Source: Lepidodermella squamata
Taxonomy: Eukaryota > Gastrotricha
Reading direction: 5' to 3'
Length of the DNA: 64,000 nt
NCBI GenBank assembly: GCA_047495785.1
Contig: JBLDXI010000013.1
Span: 4,278,001-4,342,000 of the forward strand
Below are positions 46,532-57,517 of the stretch, one piece after another. How positions within the stretch are numbered: position 1 is the first letter of the stretch; each line of letters begins with the position of its first letter. The position numbers and the translations under genes were made by a program. The notes under the pieces are model-generated. The model was not told the DNA's origin, did no database searches, and saw only the letters and a program-made list of their open reading frames with translations.

Positions 46532-47374
46532 TGTTAGGTATTAGGCCACATGCAAATAAAAGAGGGATAAGAAGCCGAAAAATGAAAAGGCAGTTACCTC
46601 CTAATACTATAACGATCACACGTAAATTAATCAAAATTTAAAATGGATAAAGTTATTGTAAGCAGAATCCACTTCACTGCTTCTTTCCTGTTTCTTTTTG
46701 ATTCGATAAGGGGTTAGCGGAAAGCGGAACCAAAATTGCTCGTAAGCGAAACAAATTGTTGTGAATTTTCTGGAATTTCTGATTGATTCAAGCAAATCCA
46801 AATATATTATGTTGATATTCGCCGTGAGATATTCAATGCAAGGCCTGGCCATCACTTTGAGAAATCAATCGTGATCTAAAAAAATTTCGAAAATGAGAAT
46901 TTATTCAAGTTCTCGTTTGGTGCCAAGTCCTAAAATTTTGTTTCGCTAATAGATATTCTGTTGGAAATACAAGACAGCATCCGGAAATCAACGCAGGACT
47001 TTTTGAGACGTTGGAGAGGGCGATCCAGGAATGACTACAACCAAGGGTGGCTGAAATTGAATTCATTCTCACACATATCACACATTTGATTAATCAAATT
47101 GAAGCTCCGCCTTTTATTCGACTTATTTTCGAGCTTTTACAAAGTACGAATATAATAAACAATGGAAAAGGATATTAGGAATGAACAAGTAGTCGTAACC
47201 TATCAGAAGAATAAAGCATAGATCACGTCAAGCTTCAAGGGTGTTGTTCATAAACATACGCCAAATTTTTTGAACTTTAAATAAAATTTGATCACAATTT
47301 TCACATAATTTGCGAGACTTATACATTATCTACGCTACGTTGACTGTGAAAAAATTGAAAAACAATAATAGAGT
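46532..47374. repeat. Duplicated 3' flank of the P-glycoprotein locus, copy 1
   Basis: Similar to 58813-59534 over its length, for example TATTAGGCCACATGCAAATA, GAATTTTCTGGAATTTCTGA and AGCTTTTACAAAGTACGAA. Copy 1 has about 120 extra bases near 46590-46725. It shows that the duplication included at least 700 bp of non-coding 3' sequence. Confidence 0.8.
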
Positions 47375-50300
47375 TTACTTGTTTGATGAGGGCTGCTGAG
47401 CGCAATCCGAAATTACATTATCCGAACTTACAGCAGGCACGCGATCTATCAACTTGAAAATTTCAGCAAGGGCTATTCTAGCCTTTTGCAGGTCAGGAGT
47501 CATTGCATTGGCTTGGCTTATCGTAGAGGCACTGAATATTATTGCCAATAGCCTGTAATAACCTCCATTCAATTGGTTCAAAATTATAGTAAAATTTTTG
47601 ATTCAGTCTTACGCAGCGTAGACACTCTGGAAATCCGTCGAACCTTGTTTAACGAAAACAGCGCCAGCGTAGAAAGCTGCGGCCAGTGCGGAAATCATTG
47701 CAGCTTCAGTGAGACCGAAACAGAATGCGGCGACTTGGATCTTCAACATTTCCCGTCTGTGGCGACTGATAAGCGGTGCTTTGAACATGTCGATGAAAAC
47801 TCGGTATAAACCGAGAGCTGTCACGGTTCGGATATTGCCGGTAAATGCAAACAGCGTTTGAGTCGCTTGTTCGACAAACCTGTCTTGTTTTGCGCCGATT
47901 GCTTTGGCCTGCACAATGCCACCGATAACGAGAACAAGCATGAAGGCTATCATGATGAGCGTGACGCGCCATTCGTGAAGGAAACCAATGACGAGAGCGG
48001 CGATTATGCAAGAGATCACCTGTGCAATTTGCGTCAAGCTCGCTATAGTTGCGTCCTTCACAGCTCTGGCTTGGATTGCCAGCCGCGAAGTCAGCGCTCC
48101 AACAGTGTTTTCGTCTTTGTCGAACCACGACAGGTCCTGACGTAGCATCGATTGGAACGCCAACTTAAGAATTCTCGCCACCAATCGCCCACCCTATTGA
48201 TGAATCAAAAATCGCATGGCTCATGTAACAGTATAGAAGAAGAAATCTAACCCCGAATGCAACCATAACATGCATAAGAAAAACACCGATAAATTTAGCG
48301 CCACCGATCGCCACAAATAAAAGCGAAACGAGCTGGCTTTGTCGATTTCGTTCGCCTTCATCACAATCCCTAAAAATAGGCGATATAAATTGTTTGGAAA
48401 CAGCAGAAATATGATTACGTTAATGCTACGCGCATTCTGGGGAGAATGATCGAAACGAAAGGCCAAATACCCCCGGCAACGATGGCGCCTAAATGATAAG
48501 AATTGTCATATATATAAGGTTGGCACTTTCAATGCTCGCGTACCTAGAACGGCCAAGAGAAAGAACGGATATTCCGGAGCAGCCATTTTCCAAAGTCGCA
48601 GTGAAGAAAAATGTTGTTTAACAAGATCTTTTTCTTGCAGCTTCATTTCGCGATTAGACAATTCAGGCTTGTTGCTGCCTACGGCTTGCTTCGCCTTAAT
48701 TTCGTTTTTAGCGTTGATGAACTTGCTATTCTTCGTCAAGGCAGCTCTGCGTTCCTTAATATCATTCAATGTGGTCTCAATATCGTTAACGCCCCCGCGA
48801 CCTTGTTGAGCTTCGACCAGCTTCGCGTAGATTCCTAGCTTGGCGATGAGTTCGGAATGCGTTCCACTTTCAGCTACTGAACCGTTGTCGATGACGACGA
48901 TTTTATCAGCGTTCATGATGGTGGAGAGCCGGTGAGCGATAACAATTGTGGTACGGCCAGCTTTGGCTCGCTCAAGCGCTTCTTGAACAATCGCTTCAGA
49001 CTCAGTATCCAACGCAGACGTGGCTTCGTCCAGCAAGATTATTTTAGGATTCCGTACAAGGGCACGGGCTATGGCAACGCGCTGCTTTTGTCCACCACTC
49101 AACTGAGCCCCATGCTCGCCGACCATTGTTTCGTAGCCTTGGGGTAGTTTCGTAATAAAATCATGAGCGTTCGCCAATTTCGCTGCGTTTTCGACATCCT
49201 CACGGGTGACATTCGGGTAGCCGTAGCGAATGTTCTCGAAAATCGTTGTGCCGAAAAGTACCGGCTCTTGGCTGACGCTGCCTATCATCGATCGGAACCA
49301 GAAAATGTTGTAATCGCGTAAATCGCTGCCATCGACGCTGATCCGTCCAGACTGGGGGTCATAGAAGCGTTGAAGCAATTGGATAACAGTCGATTTACCG
49401 CAACCACTCGCCCCCACCAATGCAACAGTGGTACCCGGCTCTACGGTTAGCGATAGGTCTCGCAAGATTTGCACACCGGCAGGACGGGTTGGGTAGCGAA
49501 ACGAAACGTACTTGAATTCTATGCGGCATTTAAATTGAGCGTGATCATGCTTGATCCCTTGCCGTGAAAATGCATCGATCGGCGGTATGCGATCGATAAT
49601 TTGAAATACGGAGTAGGCTGCCGAGCAGGCTGCCGAGCTGGCAGATGTCAAGGCCTGTAAACTAGTGACCGACATGCCAAGCGAAAACGTGACCATTATA
49701 ATCGCGAACAACGTAACAGTTACTGTGCCGATATCATAGCCAATGTTCCTGGCATTGATCAGATAAATACCGAAAGCGTAGGAGCAGAAAATGGTGAAAC
49801 ACGTAAGACCCATCCTTGCTCCGGCCAAAGCGCCTTTCTTAGTGCCAGCAATCCGAGCGTCGTTCAGGTTTGAGGCGTAGCGTTCAACCTCACGATGCTG
49901 AGCCCCGAATGAAGCGACAGTCCGAATCGAGCTGAGAACCTCCTGCGCTATCGAGCCAGCTTTCGAATAGGCTTCTGTCTCGTTTTTAGACTGTGTATAA
50001 GTGATTCGAACCATCAGACTACCAGCGAAGGCAAGCGAAAACAACAAGAATAACAGGATGGCCCAGCTGAGGTTCCAGCCGATGAGGATGCTGACAATCA
50101 CGCAGCCGACGAAAGAGCCGACGGTTTGGATGCACAACGCAACTTGGTCCCCCATGCCTTTCTGCATAGAGGCAATGTTCTCGGCGAATTGGCTTGTCAA
50201 AGCTCCGCTGGATTGTTGATCGTACCAGGCAATGTCCTGTCGCAGGAGATTTCGAAAAAACGCCTTCCGAATGCGCCGGATTTGAAACTCGGCGGCAACG

Positions 50301-50992
50301 TTCCATGTCGCCGATTGAATGTAGCCGACAAGCAGCGAAGCGGAGGCGATTACTGCAGGGATTAAGAATAATCAATTTGCTTTTCTTGATCAATATCAAT
50401 GGGGCTTACTGATAATAATTTTAGTTACCGCAGTCATATTATTCATGAAATCCACTAGTCTTCTAGCGTTGATCGGATCGGTCATGTTTGCAAGTGGCAG
50501 GGTGGATGAATTAGAACCGCATCCGCCATATTGCTGTGGAAAATAGTCGAAATCGAGACCTTCCTTTGCGACCCAGCTGAAAGCGAAAACCATTAACGGC
50601 AACACGGCGCCATGAACCAGCGCTGCGATTGATCCTGTTATGATCAAGCTTAAAATTTGTTGTTCTCATGGGCATGGGCAAATATTATGTACCAATAATG
50701 TATAAGAACCGATCCAGCGATGAAGAAAAGCGAAACTAAGAGTAAAGAAATGGAGAAGACTCCTGGTAAAAAGGGTCGAATAATTTACCAATTCACGCCA
50801 TCTGACTGTCGGCTTTTCCTCCTTCCTCCCACCAGTTTCAACATTCGAGCATTTGTACTTCTTTTTCCCCCGAACAGCAGCATCATCGTCAATTTCCGGC
50901 GGTAACAGTTTTTCTGGCATTGAAAAACATTAAAATTATCGCAGCTAAATGTTGAGAAAATTACCTGCTCCGATGTGTTTCGGTTTTTTCAT
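47375..50992 (-). CDS. P-glycoprotein-like ABC transporter lacking the second nucleotide-binding domain
   Basis: Exons (from ATG 50920): 50920-50789, 50735-50693, 50634-50410, 50352-48544, 48488-48419, 48369-48252, 48193-47613 and 47552-47375 join in phase (about 1051 aa; typical ABCB1 about 1280). A leader exon at 50992-50965 could supply an alternative start. Order: TMD1; NBD1 with Walker [10 protein letters not shown], signature LSGGQKQR, Walker [13 protein letters not shown] and H-loop AHRLST; charged linker; TMD2. After RVPAVSSDN the frame runs directly into CAQQPSSNK and stops, where copy 2 has about 220 residues of NBD2. The cut is in frame. Small extra changes: five residues lost near TM5 and a short repeat near SSAACSAA. 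The family exports lipophilic compounds across the plasma membrane using two ATP sites. With one site, transport is doubtful unless it pairs with a partner. Confidence 0.88.
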
Positions 50993-51129
50993 GTTTATAA
51001 CTTCGTCCCGCTCAAACGCGCCGTTTTCGTGAACTATTCAGGCGATGAAAGCGAGAACAAAGCTGAAGGGCTATATTGCATAATTATTAACCTACCTTGC
51101 AGTTTCATATCAAACTTCCCATTTGGGCG

Positions 51130-51270
51130 GTTCCCGTCTGCGTGACTTATTTTGCGCGACCCAGAGTAAACTTGATTTTGCGCGACACGCACCATGCATA
51201 TGCACCATGTAATAGTCGAGCAGATCGCGTCGCGCAAACCGAGTCGCGCAAAATAAGTCGCGCAAACGGT
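51130..51270. repeat. Fold-back cluster of TTTGCGCGAC words
   Basis: The 10-mer TTTGCGCGAC or its complement occurs about five times here in inverted arrangement (for example TATTTTGCGCGACC and GTCGCGCAAAATAAG), around a palindromic CATGCATATGCACCATG centre. It would form a long stem. Confidence 0.65.
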
Positions 51271-51594
51271 AATCACCCTCCCATTTATCCAACCGTTGTC
51301 TTGCGCCATAATCTTATCTTTCTGCTTCTTTTCAGATGCCTGACACTCTACATTAAACTGTTTCAAGTTACGTAAAAATTTTAAATAATTGAAAATGCTT
51401 AACTGACCACCCTGTTTTGGAATTTTTTCTTGAGCTAAATAAACTTTATATAGAGGTATTCGATCGAAGTATCAATAAAAGTGGCATAGACCCATGATTC
51501 ACCCCGAGACACAAGTCACACCCGTAGATGGAAAATCTGAAGTCAAAATGACCCTATATCGTGATGATATAAATATCCGAGTAGGGTAAATATG

Positions 51595-51689
51595 AAGTAA
51601 AAAAGAGAGCGACCGTAGGTTGCTTCTAACAACAACAAATTTAATTTGTTGTTGTTAGAAGCAACCTACGGTCGCTCTCTTTTTTACTT
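51595..51689. repeat. Perfect 46-bp inverted repeat
   Basis: Arms 51595-51640 and 51644-51689 are exact reverse complements around TTA. The stem contains GAGAGCGACCGTAGG and TTCTAACAACAACAAAT. This is an extreme hairpin, so it is either very young or under constraint. Confidence 0.85.
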
Positions 51690-51703
51690 GACCCTATAAT
51701 ATC

Positions 51704-52647
51704 ACCGTCATTTGGGGCTATCGCAAGATAAGGGGCTATTTGGTGAGACTTTTGCTTAATTAGTAGAATGAGGCTTACTCAAAAACTATGAATTCAAAGT
51801 CGATAACATTTTGCATGGGGTTTTACCTCGACAGATGACACTTATTCCGTGAAAAATATGAGGTCAAATAATAAATGGTTCTGAAGCTGTCGGCTCACCT
51901 TTCAGGTGGAATTACCCCCTCACTTGTGCATTTATCACTTACGCATTTATCCCGAAATCATTCAGAAATTTGACTGTTTCACAGCCGCGGAGGCACATTA
52001 TTGTAAATTTTTTATTGAACATTTTAAACACGTATTGCGCATCATCTTGCGACAGCTGTCTTGGTTGTCGATATCAACTTCGTTCGACAACCTTAGGTTG
52101 ATAGGTTGTAGTTCTTAGATTCCGGCAAACCCGGCTGGTTTGATGGTTTTCGGCCATCGGTGACGGTGAAGTATACTCCCGCCTGAGCGAACTCAGGGCC
52201 TACATTGGTCAAAAAGATCGAATTCGGCCTGAAAATGGCGCCAAATCGCACGCGATAAATGAACAAGTCGTTTCACCTTTTTGCATATCGTTATAAAATA
52301 TGAAGCTGTTGTATAGACATTTGATTATCTAGTAATGCGTTTTTCGGAAGCCCCACCCATTTCTTGAAACTTTTCATAATAATGTGGCTCAGTGACAACA
52401 AAGCACTAACAAATTCGGGATGATTTTAAAATAAATGCGCAAGTGATGGAAATTTTATAAAAATTTAATGCACAAGAAATTATTGCATATTGACAAATAT
52501 TAAAAAGCCTATATATGTGTCACGAATAGCCCCATCCACGGGGATATTCGGAATCCGGGTGTCATTAGGACCCTTGGAAACGTGTAAAAAAGCAAAAACA
52601 CCAAGGGGTCATTTTTTGACGCCAACCGAGTAACCCCAAATGACGGT
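51704..52647. mobile_element. Possible element with 14-bp terminal inverted repeats
   Basis: ACCGTCATTTGGGG at 51704-51717 is repeated inverted at 52634-52647. The 944-bp span has no transposase. The terminal word is like the outer ends seen near 46291 and 7030, suggesting a non-autonomous family. Confidence 0.4.
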
Positions 52648-53279
52648 ACTTGAATAAGAAATCGCTGATTATCGATTATCAATTATCTATCGATTTTCGA
52701 ATACCACAATCCACAATTAGCTAAAGAAATTTCACCTGCATGAGATGCGCGATGTTTCAAAGTATTTTTCTAGTAAATTATAGCTTATTTTTAGAGGTCA
52801 GGCTTTTCAAGAAAAAATTCCAAAAAATCGCTGCTAGTGTCTTTTCAACAACATAACCCTAAAGCCACAGGATTGCTGCATAATTTAATCTTGCATTGTT
52901 TCCAAGCTAGCGCTAAATACTCGTAGGTGTGTATAGCCATGTTGAGCTTTAAGGTCCTTTACTCATATTTGAGTCATAGATGAGTAAATAAGATTTGCTG
53001 GAAAACGCCGTATATACTCATAGTTGAGTAAGCAATTTGAACACTGGCCCCGTATACTCCTATAAGACCAAGAGTTTTTTTGTAATTAAGTAAGAAAGAA
53101 GAAACTCATGTTTAATTGGAAAAAACAAATACCCATATGGCAGATATAAATCCTAACTGCTTGCCCTATGACACATAAAGTTGAGAACCAAGAATGGCTA
53201 TTGTTTCCTAGTTTACATATTGTATTTATATTAGCATAGGGCCGCCACCGTTCACAAATTCAACAAAAATGAGAAATTT

Positions 53280-53729
53280 TCAACACATTGGTTGCCCCCT
53301 TGAAAATTGCGATTTCGCAATAAAAAATACAAACCAGCAGCCGATTTTTTCCGTAGTTCTACCGTAGAAATTGCCATAGTTTTTCCGTAGTTTATCCGTA
53401 GCGCTAATTTCTACTGTAGAAGCAGCAAATACGGTTAAAAATATCAGAAAAACAATTACAAAATGCAGTGAGGGGGCGCAGTGAATCGAACCACCAAATA
53501 CTGACTTGTATATTAAATCAACCATGCCCCCAACAATTATGCCACCCACTACTTCACAAAGTATAATTCGTTTAACGGGCTGATCTCCTTGAGAATATAG
53601 GAAATAAATACCTATTAGAATCAAGGTAAGCATCGGAATGGCAGGATGTAAGGTGAAAAGATTAGAGCCCGCCACTGTTATGAAACTGAATAGCGGTTGT
53701 GACGCGTCAAAAACGCCAATTTGGCTCAA
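53280..53729 (-). CDS. Hydrophobic ORF of unknown function, possibly element-derived
   Basis: 149 codons with three or four hydrophobic helices (LTLILIGIYFLY, GGIIVGGMVDLIY and FVIVFLIFLTVF) and a short basic tail. Its start region (GVFDASQPL) is nearly repeated, in non-coding context, at about 53876-53905. The segment RKNYGNFYGRTTEK is made by CCGTAG minisatellite repeats. Both suggest a repeat-rich or mobile-element origin. No family recognised. Confidence 0.3.
   Translation of the reverse strand: MSQIGVFDASQPLFSFITVAGSNLFTLHPAIPMLTLILIGIYFLYSQGDQPVKRIILCEVVGGIIVGGMVDLIYKSVFGGSIHCAPSLHFVIVFLIFLTVFAASTVEISATDKLRKNYGNFYGRTTEKIGCWFVFFIAKSQFSRGQPMC
53344..53406. repeat. TTTTNCCGTAG minisatellite, array 1
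   Basis: Five to six imperfect 11-12 bp units ending CCGTAG, lying inside the hydrophobic ORF. Confidence 0.65.
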
Positions 53730-54073
53730 CGGCTTAAAATGTACTGTATTTTCAGGGGTGATTTGCGACCACTTTTCAATACCAGGGAATGTTTCCTTCG
53801 GGTTCTAACCATGACAGTTGAATGGAGCGCCCTTAGTCCATAACCCTGGGAAATTTCAAGCCCCCGGGCGCCACTGATTAGCGGTTGTGGCGCGTCAAAA
53901 ACGCCCCCAAAACAACGCTCACCGACTTATCCGTGAAATTTTACCTCAAACTGCCCCTACCACTTCAGTATAGTTTTCGACGTTCATTCCCGACGAGACA
54001 GTGACGTCTTCAATTGAAAATATGTTGATAACTTTATTTTCAAGGTATCAAGCACATATTTTGTTCAAGTTTT

Positions 54074-54155
54074 CTTACCGTAGTGCTTACCGTAGTTTTT
54101 CCGTAGTTTTACCGTAGTGCGTAGTGCTACGGAAAAACTACGGTATAGAAATCGT
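54074..54155. repeat. TTTTNCCGTAG minisatellite, array 2, with inverted end
   Basis: The same units as array 1 (CCGTAGTTTTTCCGTAG), followed by the inverted form CTACGGAAAAACTACGG, so the array can fold back. Confidence 0.65.
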
Positions 54156-54481
54156 ATATAGGTAATCAATGACGCACTGCACACTGGTTGCCGTTTTTCT
54201 CTCAATTAGCTAACCGTAACCGGCAATTAGCGAAAAATAAAATTTTTTGAATCGAAGTGTTTATCAACTCATATCTAGGGTTAAAAAAATCGCTGATTCC
54301 GAAAATCCCATTTTCAACTAAAAATTCGGCAATTTAAATTTTTGATGTCATATAGGCCCAGTTTTCGAACAGTTGGACTTGAAATAAAAATCTGGAAAAT
54401 TCACCAAAATGTGCGGCTGAAAAAGTTACTATATACAGACCTGTTTTCAGCGTTCTACATTAACTTTTAACATGAGACGTC

Positions 54482-55053
54482 TCATGACCGATCTGACTCC
54501 GCTAGTCGGAAAAGATCAGAATCGGTTGCAAAAACAAGGAAAAACCCAAATGAAAGCATCATTATCGATCGCAGAAACCGTTTCCCAATGGTCGAAATGA
54601 CGTATTGTCTTACTGGGTCCTCTTTGTCATCGACATGAACCGCCGCAATCTGGTCAAAATACCCCCCAATTGTCTTCGGGTTACCCGGTTCAAACTCGCG
54701 TCGAATCGCGTAGAGACTTTTCGACATCGAGGCGAAGTCATTCAGCAAATTAGCCGCTTCTTTAGCTAAATCTGCATTTTTCAGCGTGCAAATAGATCGT
54801 TCATGCGAGCCTTTTCGGTTTCGTAGACTGTCGGTAGAGGCGTTGTTTCGCTGCGAGCCCTCTCGCGAATTCTCGCTTTGGCCATTTCGGAATAAACCTT
54901 CGCGAAATTGGGAACCTCCTTGTGCTTGCCTGTGATCTTCTCGATTTTGTCGGTGGGATGGGTTCCGGCGGCGGGATGGGTGCCTGCGGCGGGATGGATG
55001 CGTGCGGTTGAGTGTGGTTGAAGTTGAGGTTGAAGCGGTTCCTGAGGCGCCAT
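54482..55053 (-). pseudogene. Unknown gene split by a one-base frameshift
   Basis: The ORF from ATG 55053 (starts MAPQEPLQPQLQPH, with a HPAAGT tandem repeat) runs 90 codons to a stop at 54781 just after MNDLFAR. A different frame covering that point continues smoothly as LKNADLAKEAANLLNDF, then YAIRREFEPGN, and a hydrophobic helix MMLSFGFFLVFA, ending at 54482. One base added at the GCACGC/TGAAAA border would join them. A spliced or programmed frameshift cannot be excluded. No family recognised. It lies in a transposon-rich region, so an element gene is possible. Confidence 0.4.
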
Positions 55054-55202
55054 GTGCAGTTGCTGCAGAGGAAATGCCTTTTCAATTAGATTAAAATGTT
55101 ATTTTATTTTATATTTCTATTGCTCTTCGACGTTATCATTCAGAGAACAGTTTGCTTTCATTTCAATTTTCCAAATTCTTTTCAATAATTTGTCTGAATT
55201 TA

Positions 55203-55488
55203 CTTAGTGGAACCATCGAATCCACAAAATCGCTATTGGGTGACTAAAAATGGTTGAAGGACGCGATTGGTTAGATTTTCCGGCATCTTAGCGTGTTATT
55301 TCTTGAACAGAAAGAAAATCCTGAATTTCCCGGGTTCGATTCGCGGTGGCCGAGCATCATTTTTTCTGAGAGTTTTTCACTTTTCAAGAAATAACATGCC
55401 AAGATGCTGGAAAATCTAACCAATCGCGTCCTTCAACCATTTTTAGTCCAACCAATAGCGATTTTGTGGATTCGATGGTTCCACTAAG
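55203..55488. mobile_element. MITE-like fold-back element, copy 1 (full length)
   Basis: Arms 55203-55306 and 55384-55488 (about 105 bp) are near-perfect inverted repeats starting CTTAGTGGAACCATCGAATC. The 77-bp loop contains CCCGGGTTCGATTCGCGG, a tRNA T-arm-like word. A second, truncated member lies at 31634-31868, so this is a family. Confidence 0.8.
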
Positions 55489-55549
55489 TTAAGAAAACGA
55501 ATTTTTAATTTTTTCTTTTATTTCGAATATTTTGGGAAAGGTTCGCCAT

Positions 55550-56920
55550 CCTTTCCTCAACCGCCTTTCCTCAACCATATATTTGCTCCACAACACGCAT
55601 TTACTCAACCTGTACTTTGCTCAACATCTTTGTGGGATTAAGTGGGATTAAGTAGGATTAACGTCTATCGTCAAAACAAATTAGCTTGAATCAGGGACAA
55701 CGCGAGTAAATGAATTCGATAGGACGTTGAGTGCGATTAACGCGTATCAGGACATGAAGTCGATTTTTCGCCAATTACGCGGAAAATGTGGTTAACTAGT
55801 GTTCCTTAGCCTTGCCAACAGCCTTGTTGGTCTCGCTATCTTCTTCCCCAAAATGTTGCCGCAGACACTCACTCTACGCTCTGCTACTCGAATTAGTCGA
55901 ATGAAAGCATGAGGTTGGGCGCGCGCGTTACACAACCAGCACACAATCACACGCGCACAAAAAAAATTTAGATTTATTTCCCTATTATTATTTCTTCCCC
56001 ATTTTTAACCATAAAACCGCGCATATCTGCTAATTCGTTGAAGCCGAATACCGCACTGCCCGAATAAAAAATCATGAAATATATTACTTTAGAGTGCTCG
56101 ACCCAACGACCAAAGTTTACGGGCTCACGTAGAAAAAAGGGTCCTAAATACCCCTTGAAACACCCCTATTACCCTGAAATTTATTTGAGGCTGACATTAG
56201 TTTCGGCTGTACGGTATCAAATGTATTCTTTAAATTCCTCACAGTTGAAAAGTTATCAAGGCGCAAAAATTCGCAATCGGCCGCGCGCTTAAAACGTTGC
56301 GAAAAATGTACACACGGAAAAGTCTGCCGAAAATTAACCATAAATTAATTGAATTTCATAATTATATGGTATAACTGAAACGTGGGTAAAGAGTTCATAT
56401 CTGAACGGAGCCGGCCGAGATTTACGAATAGAAACGAGCCTGAGGCGAGTTGAGATGAGTAAATCGAGTACGGAGAGTTCACTTATATACGATTTACGAA
56501 TGTTATACCGTAAAATATCGAATTGGCCAAGCTACTCGACCTATATTTCTGAGGACAATTCTATATTTGATATATGTCAAAAAGCCGTCATGATAATCGA
56601 AAGTATTCCTTTGACATCAGCGCGCGGGCTCATTTTAGGTTAATAATTTCGACTTGGGCGTTTTGCCGCGAAATTTTAGCTCTCAACAATCTCAACAACC
56701 GTAAATAGTTCTAAGTAGCTGAATGACTCTTAAGTAAGGTGATTTGGTCACGGACGTGGTAGTAAATGTCACCTGTTTTACAACCTCTTGACACACGTCG
56801 CGCACACGTCGCGCGCCCGCGGCCGAGCCTCTCTCGCGCACGCGGTTGAGTGGCGTTAGATGTTGTGTAAACAATACGTTGAGGAAATAGCATGTTGAGG
56901 AAAGGCGGTTGAGGAAAGGC
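55550..56920. mobile_element. Possible DNA element with CCTTTCCTCAACC terminal repeats
   Basis: 55550-55575 and 56895-56920 are inverted copies built from two CCTTTCCTCAACC sub-units. Further TCAAC words occur just inside both ends. The 1.3-kb interior has no transposase I recognise, only a 62-codon ORF at 56455-56643. It lies next to a Harbinger transposase relic but may be unrelated. Confidence 0.5.
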
Positions 56921-56934
56921 GGCACTACCTTGTC

Positions 56935-57240
56935 ACCCCATTTCAATCAAAGAAAAAATTGCGGTCACCCTGCGATACCTGGCCACCTGAGAAAGCCAGA
57001 CTAGTTTGGCGTCTACGTTCAGAATGGGTGCTTCGACGGTACATTTCATCCTGAAGAAAACGCTTCCTTCGATTTATCAAGCGCTTCAGCCTTTTTACAT
57101 GGCGCCGCCGACGACCGAAAAATGGCGAGAACTGGCTGCCGAATTCGGTGCCTATTGGAATTTGCCGTTTTGCTGCGGTGCTGTAGACGGGAAACACTGC
57201 ACCATTACGAAGCCGGCACACTCTGGCAGCGAGTAAGATT
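56935..57240 (+). mobile_element. PIF/Harbinger transposase relic
   Basis: The plus strand encodes EKIAVTLRYLAT, a TGA stop at 56988-56990, then ESQTSLASTFRMGASTVHF and, after PPTTEKWRELA, the DDE_4 nuclease start FCCGAVDGKH...KPAHSGSE. This is the HARBI1-like order of HTH followed by the first catalytic Asp (in GAVDGKH). Reading fails again at 57236. The premature stop in a normally Gly position and the missing remainder mark it as dead. Confidence 0.85.
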
Positions 57241-57517
57241 ACTATAGGGTAAAAATAATATTTTTATTTGCATTTTTGGAATAATATTAAAAAAAATTTG
57301 AACATTTTGAATTTTGAAATTTTCCAAAAAAATCAGATTGAAATGAAAGTTAATTACACATTTTTGTATTTCCGATTTTTTTCAATTTTATAGGGAACTT
57401 AATAAGAAAGAAATAAATGAATAAGACATTTTATCTCTCGCGTTTTTTTAATGCCGACCCTGTAGAAAAATGTTAAAAATGTCGTAGTCACACACCTGAC
57501 GCGCGCCGCACGACGCG
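57241..57517. other. AT-rich spacer
   Basis: Nothing recognised; poly-A/T-rich. Confidence 0.5.

Larger units (their letters stand above)
50993..53279. other. Intergenic region rich in fold-back elements
   Basis: No gene recognised. It holds three inverted structures entered separately (51130-51270, 51595-51689 and the 51704/52647 terminal pair). The rest is AT-rich with short unsupported ORFs. Confidence 0.5.

Noticed and set aside
56943-57221. Minus-strand 92-codon ORF
   Set aside because: Antisense of the Harbinger transposase relic, whose sense frame has clear family motifs.
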